64,000 nt of DNA, from NCBI GenBank assembly GCA_003586115.2, contig QVOM02000126.1, forward strand, positions 58,966,456-59,030,455, in the 5' to 3' direction. Below are positions 12,506 to 24,949 of this stretch, piece by piece. The notes below the pieces were generated by a model. It saw only the letters and a program-made list of their open reading frames with translations, was not told the DNA's origin and made no database searches. Every line of letters starts with the position of its first letter. Position 1 is the first letter of the stretch. The position numbers and the translations under genes are program-made. This stretch comes from Salvator merianae (taxonomy: Eukaryota > Chordata > Lepidosauria > Squamata > Teiidae).

Positions 12506-14006
12506 ATTAAAGCTTTTTAAATCTGTTGACTTTTCTAAAGCAAACAGTAGATTTCTATCCTTTAAAACAAAAAGTCAGAACTTTCATTTTTTAGATACCT
12601 GTTATTCAATTGTCTTTTGATCACCTGTGTGAAACTTGTTTCCAAGCTGCAGAGGGAAAACACAGAGATTTTGAAGTGACAGATCAGGACAAAAATATGG
12701 GCAAAAGTAGGACTAATGGGATGCAATTAAATGAGCTTCAGACTGGAAATTAGGGATCTTTTTGTGTCCACAAGAACTATTAAACAATGCAATAGGTTAT
12801 CTTTTTTTTAAAAAAGTTGTGAGTTTTCCTGAACTGGAGGTTTTTAGGCAGAGGCCAGATGGTCCTATTCTGAACAAGGGGGTTGTAGTAGGTAGTCTCA
12901 GTACATTTATTTCTACTCAACAATTTTTATGACATTGCAAGTTTTGTTTATTAATAATTAACAAATCTGTAATTAATGGTTTGCCTATAAATTAAGGTTG
13001 CAATTCTAAAAAGCACTGACTAGCAAGTTAGCCCTATCGAACAAAGTAGAACTTAATCCCAGTTAAACACCCAAGGATGCTACTACAAGTTAGTTGTGCG
13101 TATGTCCCAGTTATTTCATTAGGAAAAATGACGATGATTAGCATCCACTTGAATAAGAAGACAATGTGATTTTATCATTCTTTTGTTTTGATCTGGCATA
13201 ATAGAGAAATACTATTTCATTGTACTCTAAATTTCAGCCTCTTTTTGATTAACCTAATTAAGTCTGCTTTAATCTGTAAGACAAATTTTCTAAAATTATA
13301 GCAGAATATTTGTTACAGTTTCAGACTGAAGCAGTTTGGTTAGGGCCAGAGTATAACACAGCTATCAAGGCCTTAGTATGATATCCACAATGTTTACAAA
13401 ACAATATTGACAAAATTACCATTTCAAAATTCTTTCATTTCTTCCCTCCCCCCATTAAATAGTTACTTTTTACCATACTGGCCTAGGACTCATAGATATT
13501 TTAAGATTTGTTTTAGTTACAACGGCAGCACTGAGGGAAAAAATTACATATGTGCAATAATTTGTAAACAGATTTAACTGAAGAAAATTGTTAGGAAGTA
13601 AAAGCTTATTGTATACTACTGTTATTAAAACAGAAATAATAAACAAACAAATGAATAACTTTCCCTTAAATATCTATCATTGCTTTTTTTTACGTCATAC
13701 TTTCCAAGGTTGGGATCTTAGGCATAATTATAAATGTTAACTAATAGACCTTTTCCCAGGTCACTATGTGTAGTTGATTTCTTTAAAAAGTTATATATTT
13801 TTCAACTTTTGAGGTCACTCTTATTGGTTAAGGAAAATGAAGTTTGAACTTGGTGTCATTACTAGCATTTCATATTGCAAATTCAAACAGAAATAGGACA
13901 ATGTAGTGTTCACTAAAATACATTTTGCCTTTGATTTTTTATTAATGCTTGAAATATATTTAAAAGTAGCATAATTTCAAATGCATGTTGGTTTGATTTT
14001 TAACAG

Positions 14007-14031
14007 ACACCGTCATGTTATATTTCTCTGA
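14007..14031 (+). other. RAD51AP2: Possible 5'UTR segment of the first coding exon
   Basis: TTTTTAACAG at 13997-14006 looks like a splice acceptor. An exon beginning at 14007 would be non-coding in the RAD51AP2 frame, because TGA occupies 14029-14031. This supports an upstream untranslated exon but does not prove it. Confidence 0.3.
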
Positions 14032-16654
14032 ATGCTCCAGTGTACAAGCATTTTTAAAGAAATGGAAGAGTCATGGCTGCAGGAATTAGAAACAGATACA
14101 GAGAACAAGCAAGGGCAGTTTTTCAAAGGACTGTGCTATGTTGAAAAGAAGTCATTGAACAATCCTCATGGTTTTCCTGAAGCATGGGATTTTAGTAAAA
14201 ATGGTTTGGCATTACAAAAGAAAAACTATACATACTTAGAAGCTAATTTAAAACCATTTTCACTCTTTAAACCACGCATGAATGCCAATTTACAATCCAG
14301 ATTGTTAGAAAATATAATTTTCATTGAAAGGTCAGTTCTTGAAAATAAAAACTCTAGTGCTATAGGCAATTATAATTCTGAATTTAAAGAAAATAATATT
14401 TTTTTTGTCAGTAAGGCAGTATTTTGGCCCCCATATGCTGAAGAAAGAGAAAAACCAACACTGTATAACAATATTTCAAAGCAAAATGGGCTGAAAAGGA
14501 TAGACATAGTTTTTGATGATATCTTGACAGAAAATCTTTTTGAAAGAATAGATCCTTTATTTAAGAATCTGTCGAAATTTCAAAGTAACAAAAATGGCAC
14601 AAATTGTCATCATACGAATGGAGAACAATATTCTGTACCAAAATCAATTATAGATGGTAAAACCAGAAATGACAAATCTCCATGCCAATATTTGCCAACT
14701 AGCAATATTATGAAAGAAAGAAAGTCAGACCTTGGATCCTTGTCCTATAGATATGAAAATGCTGCAGAGAGAATTAATATTTTTGAAAATCCCAAATTAA
14801 AAAAATGTGATCTTGAGTTGTTTTTAACAAGTAATAGAATCTCTGGTTATAAAACTGCAATGGAAAAGAATTACACTTCTGTCTTTAGTAATGTAGTTCT
14901 ATTTAGCACTCCAAAAAGGGAAATATCCAATGAAATAAGTACAAAAATACGCACTCTATTATCAAGAGATAGTTTAGATTATGGAGTATTTTCAATAGTT
15001 GATGATAACCAAAAGGCAAGACACCATTCACTTTCTAAAAGTTGCCTTTTACCAGAGAATAATTCATTTAGTTCAATAAGGAATAAAAGCTTCTGTAACC
15101 CTAGAACAACACACAAACTGACTCTTAGCCACAAAGTAGTAAATTATTTGACTTTAGCTTCATACATAAATGAGAAGTTATGTATTAAATATTCAAATCA
15201 CAGAATGCTAGTAACTATGGAAACTAACGTACCAAAGAAATTTAGATTTTTTTCCAATGAGAACAATGCTTTCTTTGTTAAAAAGTTTAATTTTTCTCAT
15301 TTTAATATGAGAGCACAGAAAAAAAAAGTGACTAGGAGATTTAAAACTAATATTAACCTCACAAACAAAAGCAAGAATACCCCAAACTGGGTAGAAACTT
15401 ATGAAGGACAAAAGGCAGTGATGGACAGAAGAAAGACAGATAATTTTGAAGAGTATAAAGGAAATATTTTTGGTTTTGTTGATGTGAAAAACATTTTTTC
15501 TCCTTTTGAGACACATAAAAAAATTTATCTCAATACTGGCACGGAAGAAATGGATCAAATCCAATTTCTGGAGAAAATAGTTTTCAATACTGAAGAATAC
15601 AGTAAAGTAAGCACTACTTCTGATAGTAAAATCACTTGGAGTGTGACTGATGCTATGACTGACAGTCACATATCACATGAGTTATTTACATATAGCAATT
15701 CTTTCTTGGAACAAAAAAGTAAGAGTAAAATGTTTCAGTATTACAGACACAAAAATTCCAACAGCCAAAGGTCTCAACATGGAATCAATGATATTCCTGT
15801 CAATGGTCTTTATTCTGCTATAATACAGAACCATTTTTCAGACATTAAGCAGACTTTTACTTCAGATATCTTTCAGAATCTTTGCATGGAGAAAAATATA
15901 GCTGTCAGTGTTAAAGCACGGCATAACAAGATTTTTCTGCCTGAAAAAACAGAAAGACAAACTCACTATTTATTTGAAACAAATAAGGGCTTTTTACCAT
16001 ACGTACATAATTCTAGAGCCTGTAAAAGATTGAAACATCCTAAAGTTAAACAACTACAAAATGCAATCTTTTTGTGCCGGAAAGATAATTTACTGAGTAA
16101 CATATATAACCCAGAGCAAAATGCTAAAGATGACATTAAGGTAGATAATGAAATTTTTGAAAAGAGTTATCCAAAGAGCGGAAATGAAGATCAGCCTTCA
16201 ACTGTACCGTGTTTTGATGATGAATGTACAAAATGTTCTGGCAATAAACTAATGACAACTTTACCTACAATGAAACAAGTTCATTTTGAAAAAGTAATGG
16301 AAGGGCATTTTTCACCTGAAATTAGACATGGATTTGAAATGAAAAAACAGTTTGCTTCAGTAGTGGAAAAAATGAATAAATGTGAAAATAGTTTAAGTGG
16401 AGAAGAAAATATCCGGGACAAACAGTCCCCTGAAAATGGCGCTAGTAATGATTGTGAAAAACAAGTAAATGCAACCTTTTCCACTTCTGTGGACAATACT
16501 GCTGTTATGCACAGAGCTGTGATGAAACAAAACAAGAATAAAGGAAATATATTTAAAACAACAGGACTAAAAGGGACAGAACAGCAGGAACTACCACATA
16601 ATTACTGCTCTTCAAGCATATCAGATGAAGAATTATTTTATTCACCTTCTGAAG
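14032..16654 (+). CDS. RAD51AP2: RAD51-associated protein 2, coding exon 1 (large exon)
   Basis: This exon encodes about 874 residues of a meiosis/testis-associated RAD51 partner thought to act in homologous recombination in the nucleus. The protein is Lys/Asn/Ser-rich, with no signal peptide, membrane segment or folded domain visible, as expected for a largely disordered family. Assignment rests on the exon 3 RAD51AP-type tail, on CEQPFSWKPAF in exon 2 and on the exon 1 end (SDEELFYSPSE), which resemble what I recall of mammalian RAD51AP2. Translation would run on to a TAA at 16678-16680, but AAG|GTAAAG at 16654/16655 is a strong donor in phase 1. A TGA lies directly before the ATG at 14032, whose context is poor. 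The ATG at 14062 has G at -3 and +4 and is the better start, giving 937 rather than 947 residues. Both are shorter than the roughly 1160 of human RAD51AP2, so the N-terminus may be divergent, lost or in an upstream exon. Confidence 0.9.
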
Positions 16655-19600
16655 GTAAAGGGAGTTTCCAAACTTCATAAAAGTGTTTTCCAGGGTTTTC
16701 AGGGTGGTGACCACTCATGAAATTCGTAGTTCTGGGTTTTATGGAAGGTAATCCATGCCCCTGAAAGAGTGATCTGGGGAACTCTGAAAACATAGTTTGT
16801 CTGTGGCATGTATTTGACATGGTGTGTGGATTATAACCCTTGTCTTCTTTACATGTCTTCTGAGTTTCTTAAAAAAATTGAAAAAAAACTGAAGTAAATT
16901 CAGCTACATGAATGCTCACATCCTATTGGGCAGTCAGACAATTGTGGGGGGCATTGTCTCCTTCTGATGAGTAACCAAGATTCTTTTTTCTGCCATCTTG
17001 GTCCGTATTTGTCCTTAGAAAAGAAGAAGGCAGGGGCTCATGCCACTTCTGGCACAATTGCCTAAGCATGCTATATTGCATAAGGAAACTTATCCATCCC
17101 ATGCCTTTGGAGCTGAAGCATTCCTGTCTACTCCCAGCCAGTACATTCACTCCAAGGGCTTTTCTCACTTTTTTTGGTGTGTGTGTGTATGTGTGTTACC
17201 TATGGATCTTGTTACATGTATTTATGGTTCCAGACGGTGTTTGAGGGAGTGTCAGTGCTGCAATCAGAATGTCCCCTGTCTACTCTCCCTGCCCACTTGT
17301 CCTTGCTAGGGCATTCCCCATTATGATTTTCATCCTTCCCGTTCCCTTGCACAACAGCCTTACTTTTTACTTTTTTTTCCCTAAGAAAGACCAAACAGTT
17401 GGATTGTTGACTACAGGAAGAACCAAACCTATAGGTATCTGTGTTTTTTTCTAAAACAAAGGTCTAGATTTTTCTATTTAAATGCATAGATATACAAAGG
17501 TCCATTTATCCAGGTATTCTGTTTTTTCAAGAAAACCTGACTCAATAATTTACTAGAGACAAACTAGCTACAATGTTTCTAAGCCTTCCTTATAAACTTA
17601 GTGTGGCTCCACATTTTTATGCACTTGTATTCCCACCATACTAAGCTTGTGAGGAAGGTTTAGAAATATTGTAACTAGTTTGCACACAATGTCCGGTGGT
17701 TTCAAGTCTCCATATTTATGAATAGACAAAAAGAAAAGAAAAGTAAGTGTTCTGATTTCATTGCCATTTTCTTTGATTTTATTTTGAGAACATTGGTTTC
17801 ACTTTATATGCTTGTCATTGCTTTGGATTTTATTTTGTGTATTAATAAATCTGGGTTCTTGAATCCATTTCCCTTAGAATTCCTCCTCCATTCCTTCCAA
17901 TATTCAAGGATCTAAGGATCTGATTTAAGAGAAAAAAAATCTTGCCAAACTAGGAAAGAAGGACTGAACATGTTGATTGGAGGAGAAGGTGGTGCTTCCT
18001 TTAGGGCTATGCAAAGTGGTCAGCCAACCACAGGTGACCAAGCCTGCAGTGCCATCCGGCAATCATACACCTGCAGCCAGCCTCCAAGGAAGGCCTGATT
18101 TTGCAACAAAACATTGGCTGTAGTGTAAACAGCAATTGCCCACATTTAATATGGGTTTTCCTTAAAATTAAGAAAAGGAAAATAATACAGAGAAATGTGA
18201 ATCTAATCTAGCTACGTTTAATTGCATCCTAAATGTGTAGTCTTATGTACAAAGGCTAGGCAAGTTTTAAAGTTAGTGCTATCTATCATTCTGACAGGTT
18301 CAAGCCAAAGTAGTGGAAGAAAAAAAGCTCTTGTCACTGTGTTTCTTATATACATTTTCTTTTTTTTTCTTTTTTTAAAGTTTCCTTTCTAATTGAAAAC
18401 CCACTGTGTGTGTGAAAGATTTAGGGATTGCAAACTTGTTTTTCAGCATCTTGATATTGCTCTTCATATTTTTCTGTCTCCTGAAAACACCACTGATATT
18501 TGTAAGGACAGTTTTAAAAAATTATAATATATCCAGCCCAGCACTCTGATAGGATGAAAATTCCCAGTTATTTCGCCTTTTGGTCAGTCTTTTAATAAGC
18601 AATAGAGAGTGTATCATGTATGTACGTGTTTGTGTAAGATGTCCTTATCTCCACTGACAATGTCCACTGCTGATACATGGCCCTACAGTGGTTGCCAAGC
18701 AGATGGTGTGTGGATGCTTTAGATCCAAACTATTTTCAAAATTTCTTTACTGTCATTGAAATTTTTAAATTATTGAACCAGGGATTTAGAAGAGCCTGTA
18801 ACAGAGAAGAGGGAAACGATGACTTCAGATCTTTCACGTCAAGAGCATAGGGCATTTCTGCGCTTCCCCCTCCACTATCCTGGATCAGGTTGGGATGGAT
18901 TGCTCCTGGTACAGAACAAGGCCATCCACATTGGGACAGCCTGTTCTGTGCCAGCTCCCATGTGGCTTTGAAATTCATGCCAGTTTCAGAGCTCCTAGGA
19001 GGATCATTTCAGTGGTGTGCCTTATTGTGCCACCAAAATGGGTCCTCCATGATATATGGACCATGAAGGCATGTTATCTGCATGCCTCTGTGAAGCCCTC
19101 TATTATGCTGGTTGACTGTGAAAAAGAACTGTACCAGTAGGCCAAAACAGGACCCCATTTTAATCACCCTTATCCAGTCTACACTCCATCCTGTGAAGAC
19201 AGTGTAGTAAGAAAGGGAGGGGACTCCCTTATCTTGCACCAGTGTGCCAAAAAGAGGCCCATAGACCCCTCTTATTTCACACTAAAAGAAAGGGCGAAAG
19301 GACAATAGATTCAATCTGTCCTGTCACCTAGGATGCTTTTCTAGGGCTTATAGAACTGTGCCCCGAATTACTTAAGCATATTTTCAACAGCATATTATTT
19401 ATGCAACACATTCTACAACATTGGAAATCTGTTGCAAATGTAATTGCTGTCAAGAGGAAAATTGCCCTCTTACTGCCAGCTTTATGTTTTAAATATCTAA
19501 ATTTTAAATTCTGTCTTATTGGTTTTATGCATTTTTAAACCATTGTAACCATCCCTGAGAACATTAGGATATAGACTTGGATAGGAAAAAAACTAAAAAT

Positions 19601-21503
19601 CATGAAGTATCAAATATTCCTATTCACTTGAATACCTACTACAAATGGTATTGGTTATTTATTATTTTAATTTGTTTTCCACCCTTTGTCTGAGGGTCTC
19701 AGGGCACTTATCAAATGTTTAAAATAGTAGATTGGAAACAATTCCAACAAATCAATACATATTGAAAAAAGTCAGAGGGGTTGTCCCAACTTTTCAGGAC
19801 CGTTCTTCCCATACTTATCATTGGCACTCCCATAGATCCAAGGTATGGTCTAAGAACAGGGATGGGGGGGAAGTCTGGGCTGAACGTAAGGAGCACAGGA
19901 CAATCTGGTGGCGTTTACAGCCAGAAGTAGAAGGAAGATTTAGGCAGGATGAGGCTCACCATTCCCTCTGCTATGAAGGGAAAACCTGACAAGGTCTGCC
20001 TGGCACCCTTTTCTTGACCAGCAGAGCAACAACAGGAAACCTTGCAGTAGCACTGCAGAACAAGCAATTGAGCTATGGGTGCCTACTGCCATGCCTCCTG
20101 CAGTGGCATTGGCTCACTGTGCATCTTCTTCAGCAGTGCCTCAAGAGCTGCACAATTGGCACACAGACACTCCAGGTACTGGCACTACTTAAGGGACGAC
20201 TTAAAATCCACATCAGAAGGGAGTGCCTAGGAGTCACAGAGCTGATGCTTGGCTGTGGAGGTAGCTTTCCCCCAATCACTCTGTCTCCAGGCTCCTATTA
20301 CTGTTACAACCAACCACAGCCAAATTGCCACTGAAAGCCCATTTGGGAAAGAGCAGCTGCCATCTGTGGGAAGTGAAAGAACCCATGCACGCTCTTTCAC
20401 ACACAGCTATTTGTCTTTCTATCAGACCTGCTTGGAACATTCATTTCTTGCTGATAAAAAAGAAGTAACCAAGGAGGGATTCACTCCCTTCAGATGGGGG
20501 TCAAACTAAGTAAAGTAGAAAGAAAAATTCCATTCTCATTCAACAGCTTCCAGTCCTTTTCATTTCCCTTTTTGATGTTTGAAGTTTGGATGTTGCTATT
20601 TGCTGCACATGAGCTGTGTTACCCTCCTTCACTGGTTCCCACTTCATAAAAAAGTTGCATTAAAATTGAGGGGGAAGGGAGGCAAAGGGGGAATAAACTT
20701 CAGTAATTGAAAAAGGAAGGTAGGATGAGAAAAGATGAAAAGAAGAAGGGGAATGGAGGAAAGGAGTGTTGAAGAGAGATAAAGAGGGAAGGAAAAAGAA
20801 AGCGTGGAAGAAAAGGGCCTGGAAGACAAAACTGGAGCAAGACACCAGCCAAGCAGAAAAGCTCAGAGAGGGGGAAACTGCTGAGTGAGAGAAAGAAGGA
20901 ATGTAGCAGCTATCAGGAAGCTTCTGGATGAAACAGAGGAAAAAGATGCTTTTTGTCATCGCATGATATTGGTGCCCAGGGGAGGTGCACAGTTTGCCCT
21001 TGATCTGGCACTGACAAGGATTACATTAGTTTCAGGAAGTCCTGGGCACTCTAGTGAGTTACTCTGATAGGTTGATTGGGCAGACTGGCAGTCCATAAGA
21101 ACAATGTCAGTTGAGTTAATACTGGCTGGGATCCACTATTTAAATATTTATGTGTTCCCCAGAACAACACTACATTAAAGGCTCTGTGAAAAATGGTAGT
21201 AGCAGCTAGACTGAGATACCTGCTGCCCCAAAGAACATTGGGCCAATGAATAGATATAGCAGGAAATGACATGTATCAAGAAAATGGTATGTGTGGATGA
21301 TTCAACCCTAGTATCTACTGAAGGATACCACTGATGATCCTAACTAGATAGCTCGAAATAGAAGTATCAAGGCAGCATGCTTTGTTTTGTATTTTATAGT
21401 ATAAATGTACTATATTTTAGACATTGTAAATCCACATATGGTACTATGTCTAATTTAAATATTAAATATAATACTAATAATGAGTTTATTTTTCAATATT
21501 AAG
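16655..21503 (+). other. RAD51AP2: RAD51AP2 intron 1
   Basis: This 4.85-kb intron begins GTAAAG and ends AAG. It contains no other exon I can support. It holds an inverted copy of an unclassified repeat (about 18990-19270), a LINE/SINE-type tail near 19655-19715 and purine-rich sequence around 20680-20900. Confidence 0.75.
18990..19270 (-). repeat. Unclassified repeat, family Z, inverted copy
   Basis: Read on the minus strand it contains ACAGGATGGAGTGTAGACTGG, then AAAATGGGGTCCTG and CTACTGGTACA. These match 31815-31890 (TAGGATGGAGTGTAGACTGG, AAAATGGCATCCTGG, CTACCAGTAGA) on the plus strand. It lies inside RAD51AP2 intron 1. Confidence 0.55.
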
Positions 21504-21605
21504 AACATTGTAGCATGCATTGTGAACAGCCTTTCTCATGGAAACCAGCATTTGGATCTCATTCATCCTGGAAAGAAAGAAGTTATGATTTCAGAACAGA
21601 AAGAG
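21504..21605 (+). CDS. RAD51AP2: RAD51AP2 coding exon 2 (102 bp, symmetric phase 1)
   Basis: This small internal exon is bounded by an acceptor (TTTTTCAATATTAAG, AG at 21502-21503) and a donor (AGAG|GTAAAA at 21605/21606). It is 34 codons long, so skipping it would keep the frame. Joined in phase 1 to exon 1, it reads through CEQPFSWKPAF and then a Trp-Lys-Glu-Arg stretch. The C-E-x-P...(K/R)PAF pattern and a later K-E...Y match the corresponding part of mammalian RAD51AP2 as I remember it, which is what picked this exon out of a 6.5-kb interval. The frame is closed upstream by a TAA that overlaps the acceptor. The model is inferred without transcript data. Confidence 0.8.
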
Positions 21606-21669
21606 GTAAAAGTGTTATATTCCTAGTCATCCAGTATTGAAAAGTATTTTGTTTTCTATACTTAAACAA

Positions 21670-23040
21670 AGTCCCCCCGACACATTTATTTTCCTGCAAG
21701 GAGAAGGACAGTGTATCCTCCATTTTTCTTTCTCTCCCACGCTTGCAGGAACCAGGCAATGTATCTTCTATTCTCCTTTCTCTTCTTTCCTGTTCGTGCA
21801 AGAAGGACTTTGGGTGTTTTCACACTTTCCATGTTAGAATAGGGTAATTATCCCATTCTAACATGGAATTGACCCTTTAGCATGAACATCAGCTGCACTG
21901 TAGGGCCCTAGTCCTGAATATCAGCAGGATACCAGCATTTGCACTACAAATGCTGGTATTCTACTCTCAGTGTTTGCCATGACAGTGCCTGGGAAGTGTC
22001 CGGCCACTGTCATAGTGACTGGCACCACCATGGAGCACATAGACATCTGCAGGTGCAATCGTACATTCATACCTAGAACTGGGTGCTCATGCACTTGACT
22101 GGGAGCAAGACAGGTGCTTCCAATCAATCTGTGGAGCACAAACTAGGCTGCTCCTGGTCATGTGGACTTTCAAAAAGTGTGGAGACACTTTGCTAGCAAG
22201 CATCCCTCATACTTGCTAGCTTAAAGTGTGAAAAGGCCCAATCTATCCTCCATTTTTCTTTCTCTCTCATCCCTGGAAGGAGAAGGACACAATGTTTCCT
22301 CCCTTTTCCTTTGGCAGTGCATTAGGGAAACAGTGTTTCCTTTCATTAAAAGAGGACTAACTGGCACTGTGTTTCAGCAGCTCTGAGGCAAACAGCACAG
22401 TACAGCCTATCAGGCTTCTTCAAAAATGCCAGGGATGGGGGGGTGCATGCTGATTGGTGTATACCTCAGCTGTGCCTGTTTAGAGGTACAGTCACCTTAC
22501 TCCAACAGTGGTCCATGGCACCATCAACTTTGCCATCAGCACCACACAACTTCATTGTGGGACACATGCCACCATGGATGTCTGTAGGGGGAGGGGAGGT
22601 GGAGTCTATTTGCTGACCACTAACTACACTATCATGAATATTGATCCCCTCACATATTTCCCTTCTTCACTGAGCTCTTCCCCATTGCATGCTGCTTTGA
22701 AATTGCACAATTGCACAAAACTGCAATTACTAAGGAGGAGAAATTGAGACATGGCTTTCAAGAAATTTTAACGTGTGGTAGATGTGGAAGTGAAGTTGTA
22801 CTTGGGTGGATATAGGCTGGATGGGGGACAAACGGTGAATGATCAGTAATGCTGCTAATGGAATCCATGTTCTGATGCAGCAGAAGGGAAATACGGAGGG
22901 CAGAGTTTGACTTTCCTGCCCCTTTGAAGTCAAAATTTGAATGCTGGGACTGTATCCAATTGCTGACCTCACAGGGAGGGGAATTTGGTGAGGGGTGAAG
23001 AAGGTATAGTTTACCTATGCTGAGCATGGGAAAAATAAGG
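21670..23040 (-). mobile_element. Unclassified repeat, family X, antisense copy (interrupted)
   Basis: The reverse complement follows 24950-25980 and 47940-48660 closely. Shared landmarks are a block near AAATTCCCCTCCC, AACATGGATTC, TTGTGCAATTG-CAATTT, and GTGGTCAGCAAAT-like sequence. Toward 21700 it contains ~50-bp tandem units with TATCCTCCATTTTTCTTTCTC and GCAAGAAGGAC. A TIR element is inserted at 21810-22241. It has no protein coding capacity. Confidence 0.65.
21810..22241. mobile_element. Non-autonomous TIR DNA transposon (~432 bp), nested
   Basis: The 19-bp termini TTGGGTGTTTTCACACTTT and AAAGTGTGAAAAGGCCCAA are inverted repeats matching at 17 of 19 positions. Right inside the left end is a 42-bp palindrome (21827-21868; 19 of 21 pairs). 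The element sits inside the tandem-repeat part of family X. Related elements lie at 56187-56640 and from 63723. No transposase is encoded, and the target duplication is unclear. Confidence 0.75.
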
Positions 23041-23123
23041 AATGAGAATGAGAAAGTCTGAACTGAGTTGACTTATACAAAGCTCTGTATAATAAAAGAC
23101 TGTGGTATAATGTATTCACTTAA

Positions 23124-23291
<168 letters not shown>

Positions 23292-24714
23292 TTCACAGAG
23301 CATTTTTTTGTCCTTTTAAAATATAAAATATTTTAAATACTTACTTTTTAGGTTTGAAGGATTTCATCGCTAAAGTTTAATACTAGAATACAGTATTCTA
23401 AGTTGTTATGAATGCTTTATATTGTACTGTACTTGGACAGTACAATTATCTCTTGTTGGTTCCTGCAAATAAGTATGTATTGCAAAACTATGTTAGGTAA
23501 GTGAATTTCTGAAATTCAGCTATTGGCTACGTTTCCATAGTTGTCAATTATTCAACTATTATATTTTTGTTTGCAAGACGTTGCAGTTTGTAACACTATG
23601 TTTTTTTGAGGAATATCATATTTTGTCTTTACTATATTTCTATTAGTATACAAAATTTCTATAGTATTTTTATGAATACTTTAACAGCATATAAACATGT
23701 AAATGCATGTATTCTGAGTTATTTTTTTCTTTGGTGTATACTGCGAAAATGAAATATCATTCATCTTTAATTATAAAACATTTGATTAAACCATCTGTAA
23801 TTTCAGTTATCTTTTAAAAATTAAAAATATTTTGAAATGTATGAGTCATAAATAATTTACAACTGTCATTATTGATTATATTCACAGATTGTTCTTTTCA
23901 GTATAATCCTAACCTCAGCTAAATAGGGCTGGAAAATGTTTGCATGACATGGAACGTATGGCCTTACTTCTACCAGAGACCTCCAGCAGAGGGCCAGAAT
24001 TCTGGTGCCCACAGATCTAACTCTGCTGATAGCCCAAAGAATGGAGTGTTGTGGGACATGGAAGTACATCTGTCCTTTGATCTGGAGTTCTGCCCTCCCA
24101 AAACCCTGTTTGGTCTGGCAGTACCATATGGTGCTGCTAAATTCCTGGCTGGAACTAATAAAATGCATTTTCCATCAGTGTTCTGAACTAGAGAAAACTC
24201 TGTTGCAGTTAAAATAATGACAAGAAAGGCAGCCCAGAAATGGTTCTGGCAGCCCAGAAACGGTTCAGAGCGCACAGACATGGTCACATGTCTGTGAGCT
24301 CTCCCACCAATAATGTACATTAAAGGCCAGAAAATGCACTTTCTGAGTGCATTTGCACTGTGTCTGCAAAGATGCTTTTAAGCTTTTTTTCTTTTTACTG
24401 CATGGGAGAACAGCCTATCCTGGAATAGGGAACTGCCATCTGCATGTATGTAATCCAGAATAAGATCTGGTGCAAAAAGGGCCTAAGATTGTATAGTAAG
24501 GTACTGGTTTTGATGTACAGCTCTTCATGCAAAGCTTTAGGGGTTATGCACAGCTACTGAATGTAAGGATGTGTGCACATCTATTCATGGAACAGTTATT
24601 TGGTGTAGCCATCTTTGATCATGGTGATGGAGAGAGAAAAACTATATTCAGTTTCTTCATCATTCTTCGCAAACCAGTGATCAATTCTTTTACAGCTCAT
24701 AATGGTGACTGTCT
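23292..24714. other. Presumed 3'UTR and downstream non-coding interval
   Basis: The first ~600 bases are very AT-rich, as expected for a 3'UTR. Beyond 23930 the base composition shifts and the sequence looks like a repeat. A 20-bp tandem duplication (GGCAGCCCAGAAAYGGTTC twice) lies at 24228-24266. Confidence 0.5.
23785..23790 (+). terminator. Candidate polyadenylation signal (ATTAAA) for RAD51AP2
   Basis: An ATTAAA hexamer lies about 490 bases after the stop codon, in AT-rich sequence. It is one of several possible signals; an AATAAA at 24157-24162 is an alternative, but it lies in sequence that may be a repeat. There is no transcript evidence. Confidence 0.25.
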
Positions 24715-24849
24715 GGGCAATTCCACACTGACCAGTATATCAGACCGACAAGCGTACTAGGGGAGACTCCATTAGACTGCACCAATGTGTGGAAGGGAGG
24801 CTCCTAGTACACTTGCTGGTCCAATATACCACCCAATGCAGAATTACTC
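24715..24849. mobile_element. Palindromic MITE, 'AATTCTGCA' family, copy 1
   Basis: It starts GGGCAATTCCACACTGACCAG and ends near CCCAATGCAGAATTACT, with inverted inner blocks ACAAGCGTACTAG and CTAGTACACTTGCTGGTCC. Much of the element is an inverted repeat and there is no coding capacity. It is closely related to 59439-59590. Confidence 0.7.
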
Positions 24850-24949
24850 TCTGTTTCCTGGCTGCTCTTGTAAACCTGGTCCAACTTATCATTAACAGGT
24901 TCTTAGCCCCAAGTGGTGGATGTTTTTATTGTGTACAGGACGATTGTGT

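Larger units (their letters stand above)
10871..14006. other. Non-coding interval upstream of RAD51AP2 coding exon 1
   Basis: No coding exon could be supported, although an N-terminal exon is possible. It contains a TGCC microsatellite, a G10 run at 12061-12070 and a SINE-like remnant at 12330-12505. Confidence 0.5.

Noticed and set aside
15208..15669. 153-codon minus-strand frame
   Set aside because: It lies wholly inside the large RAD51AP2 exon on the opposite strand and has no recognisable features; it is a shadow of the AT-rich coding sequence.
16655..16680. Read-through of exon 1 to the TAA at 16678
   Set aside because: The strong phase-matched donor and the downstream exons encoding the conserved C-terminus show that the nine last codons of that frame are intronic.
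17370..17420. Candidate RAD51AP2 internal exon (pyrimidine tract, CTACAG ... GTATCT)
   Set aside because: The site pair gives only 18 bases and no similarity to the family; the exon at 21504-21605 fits far better.
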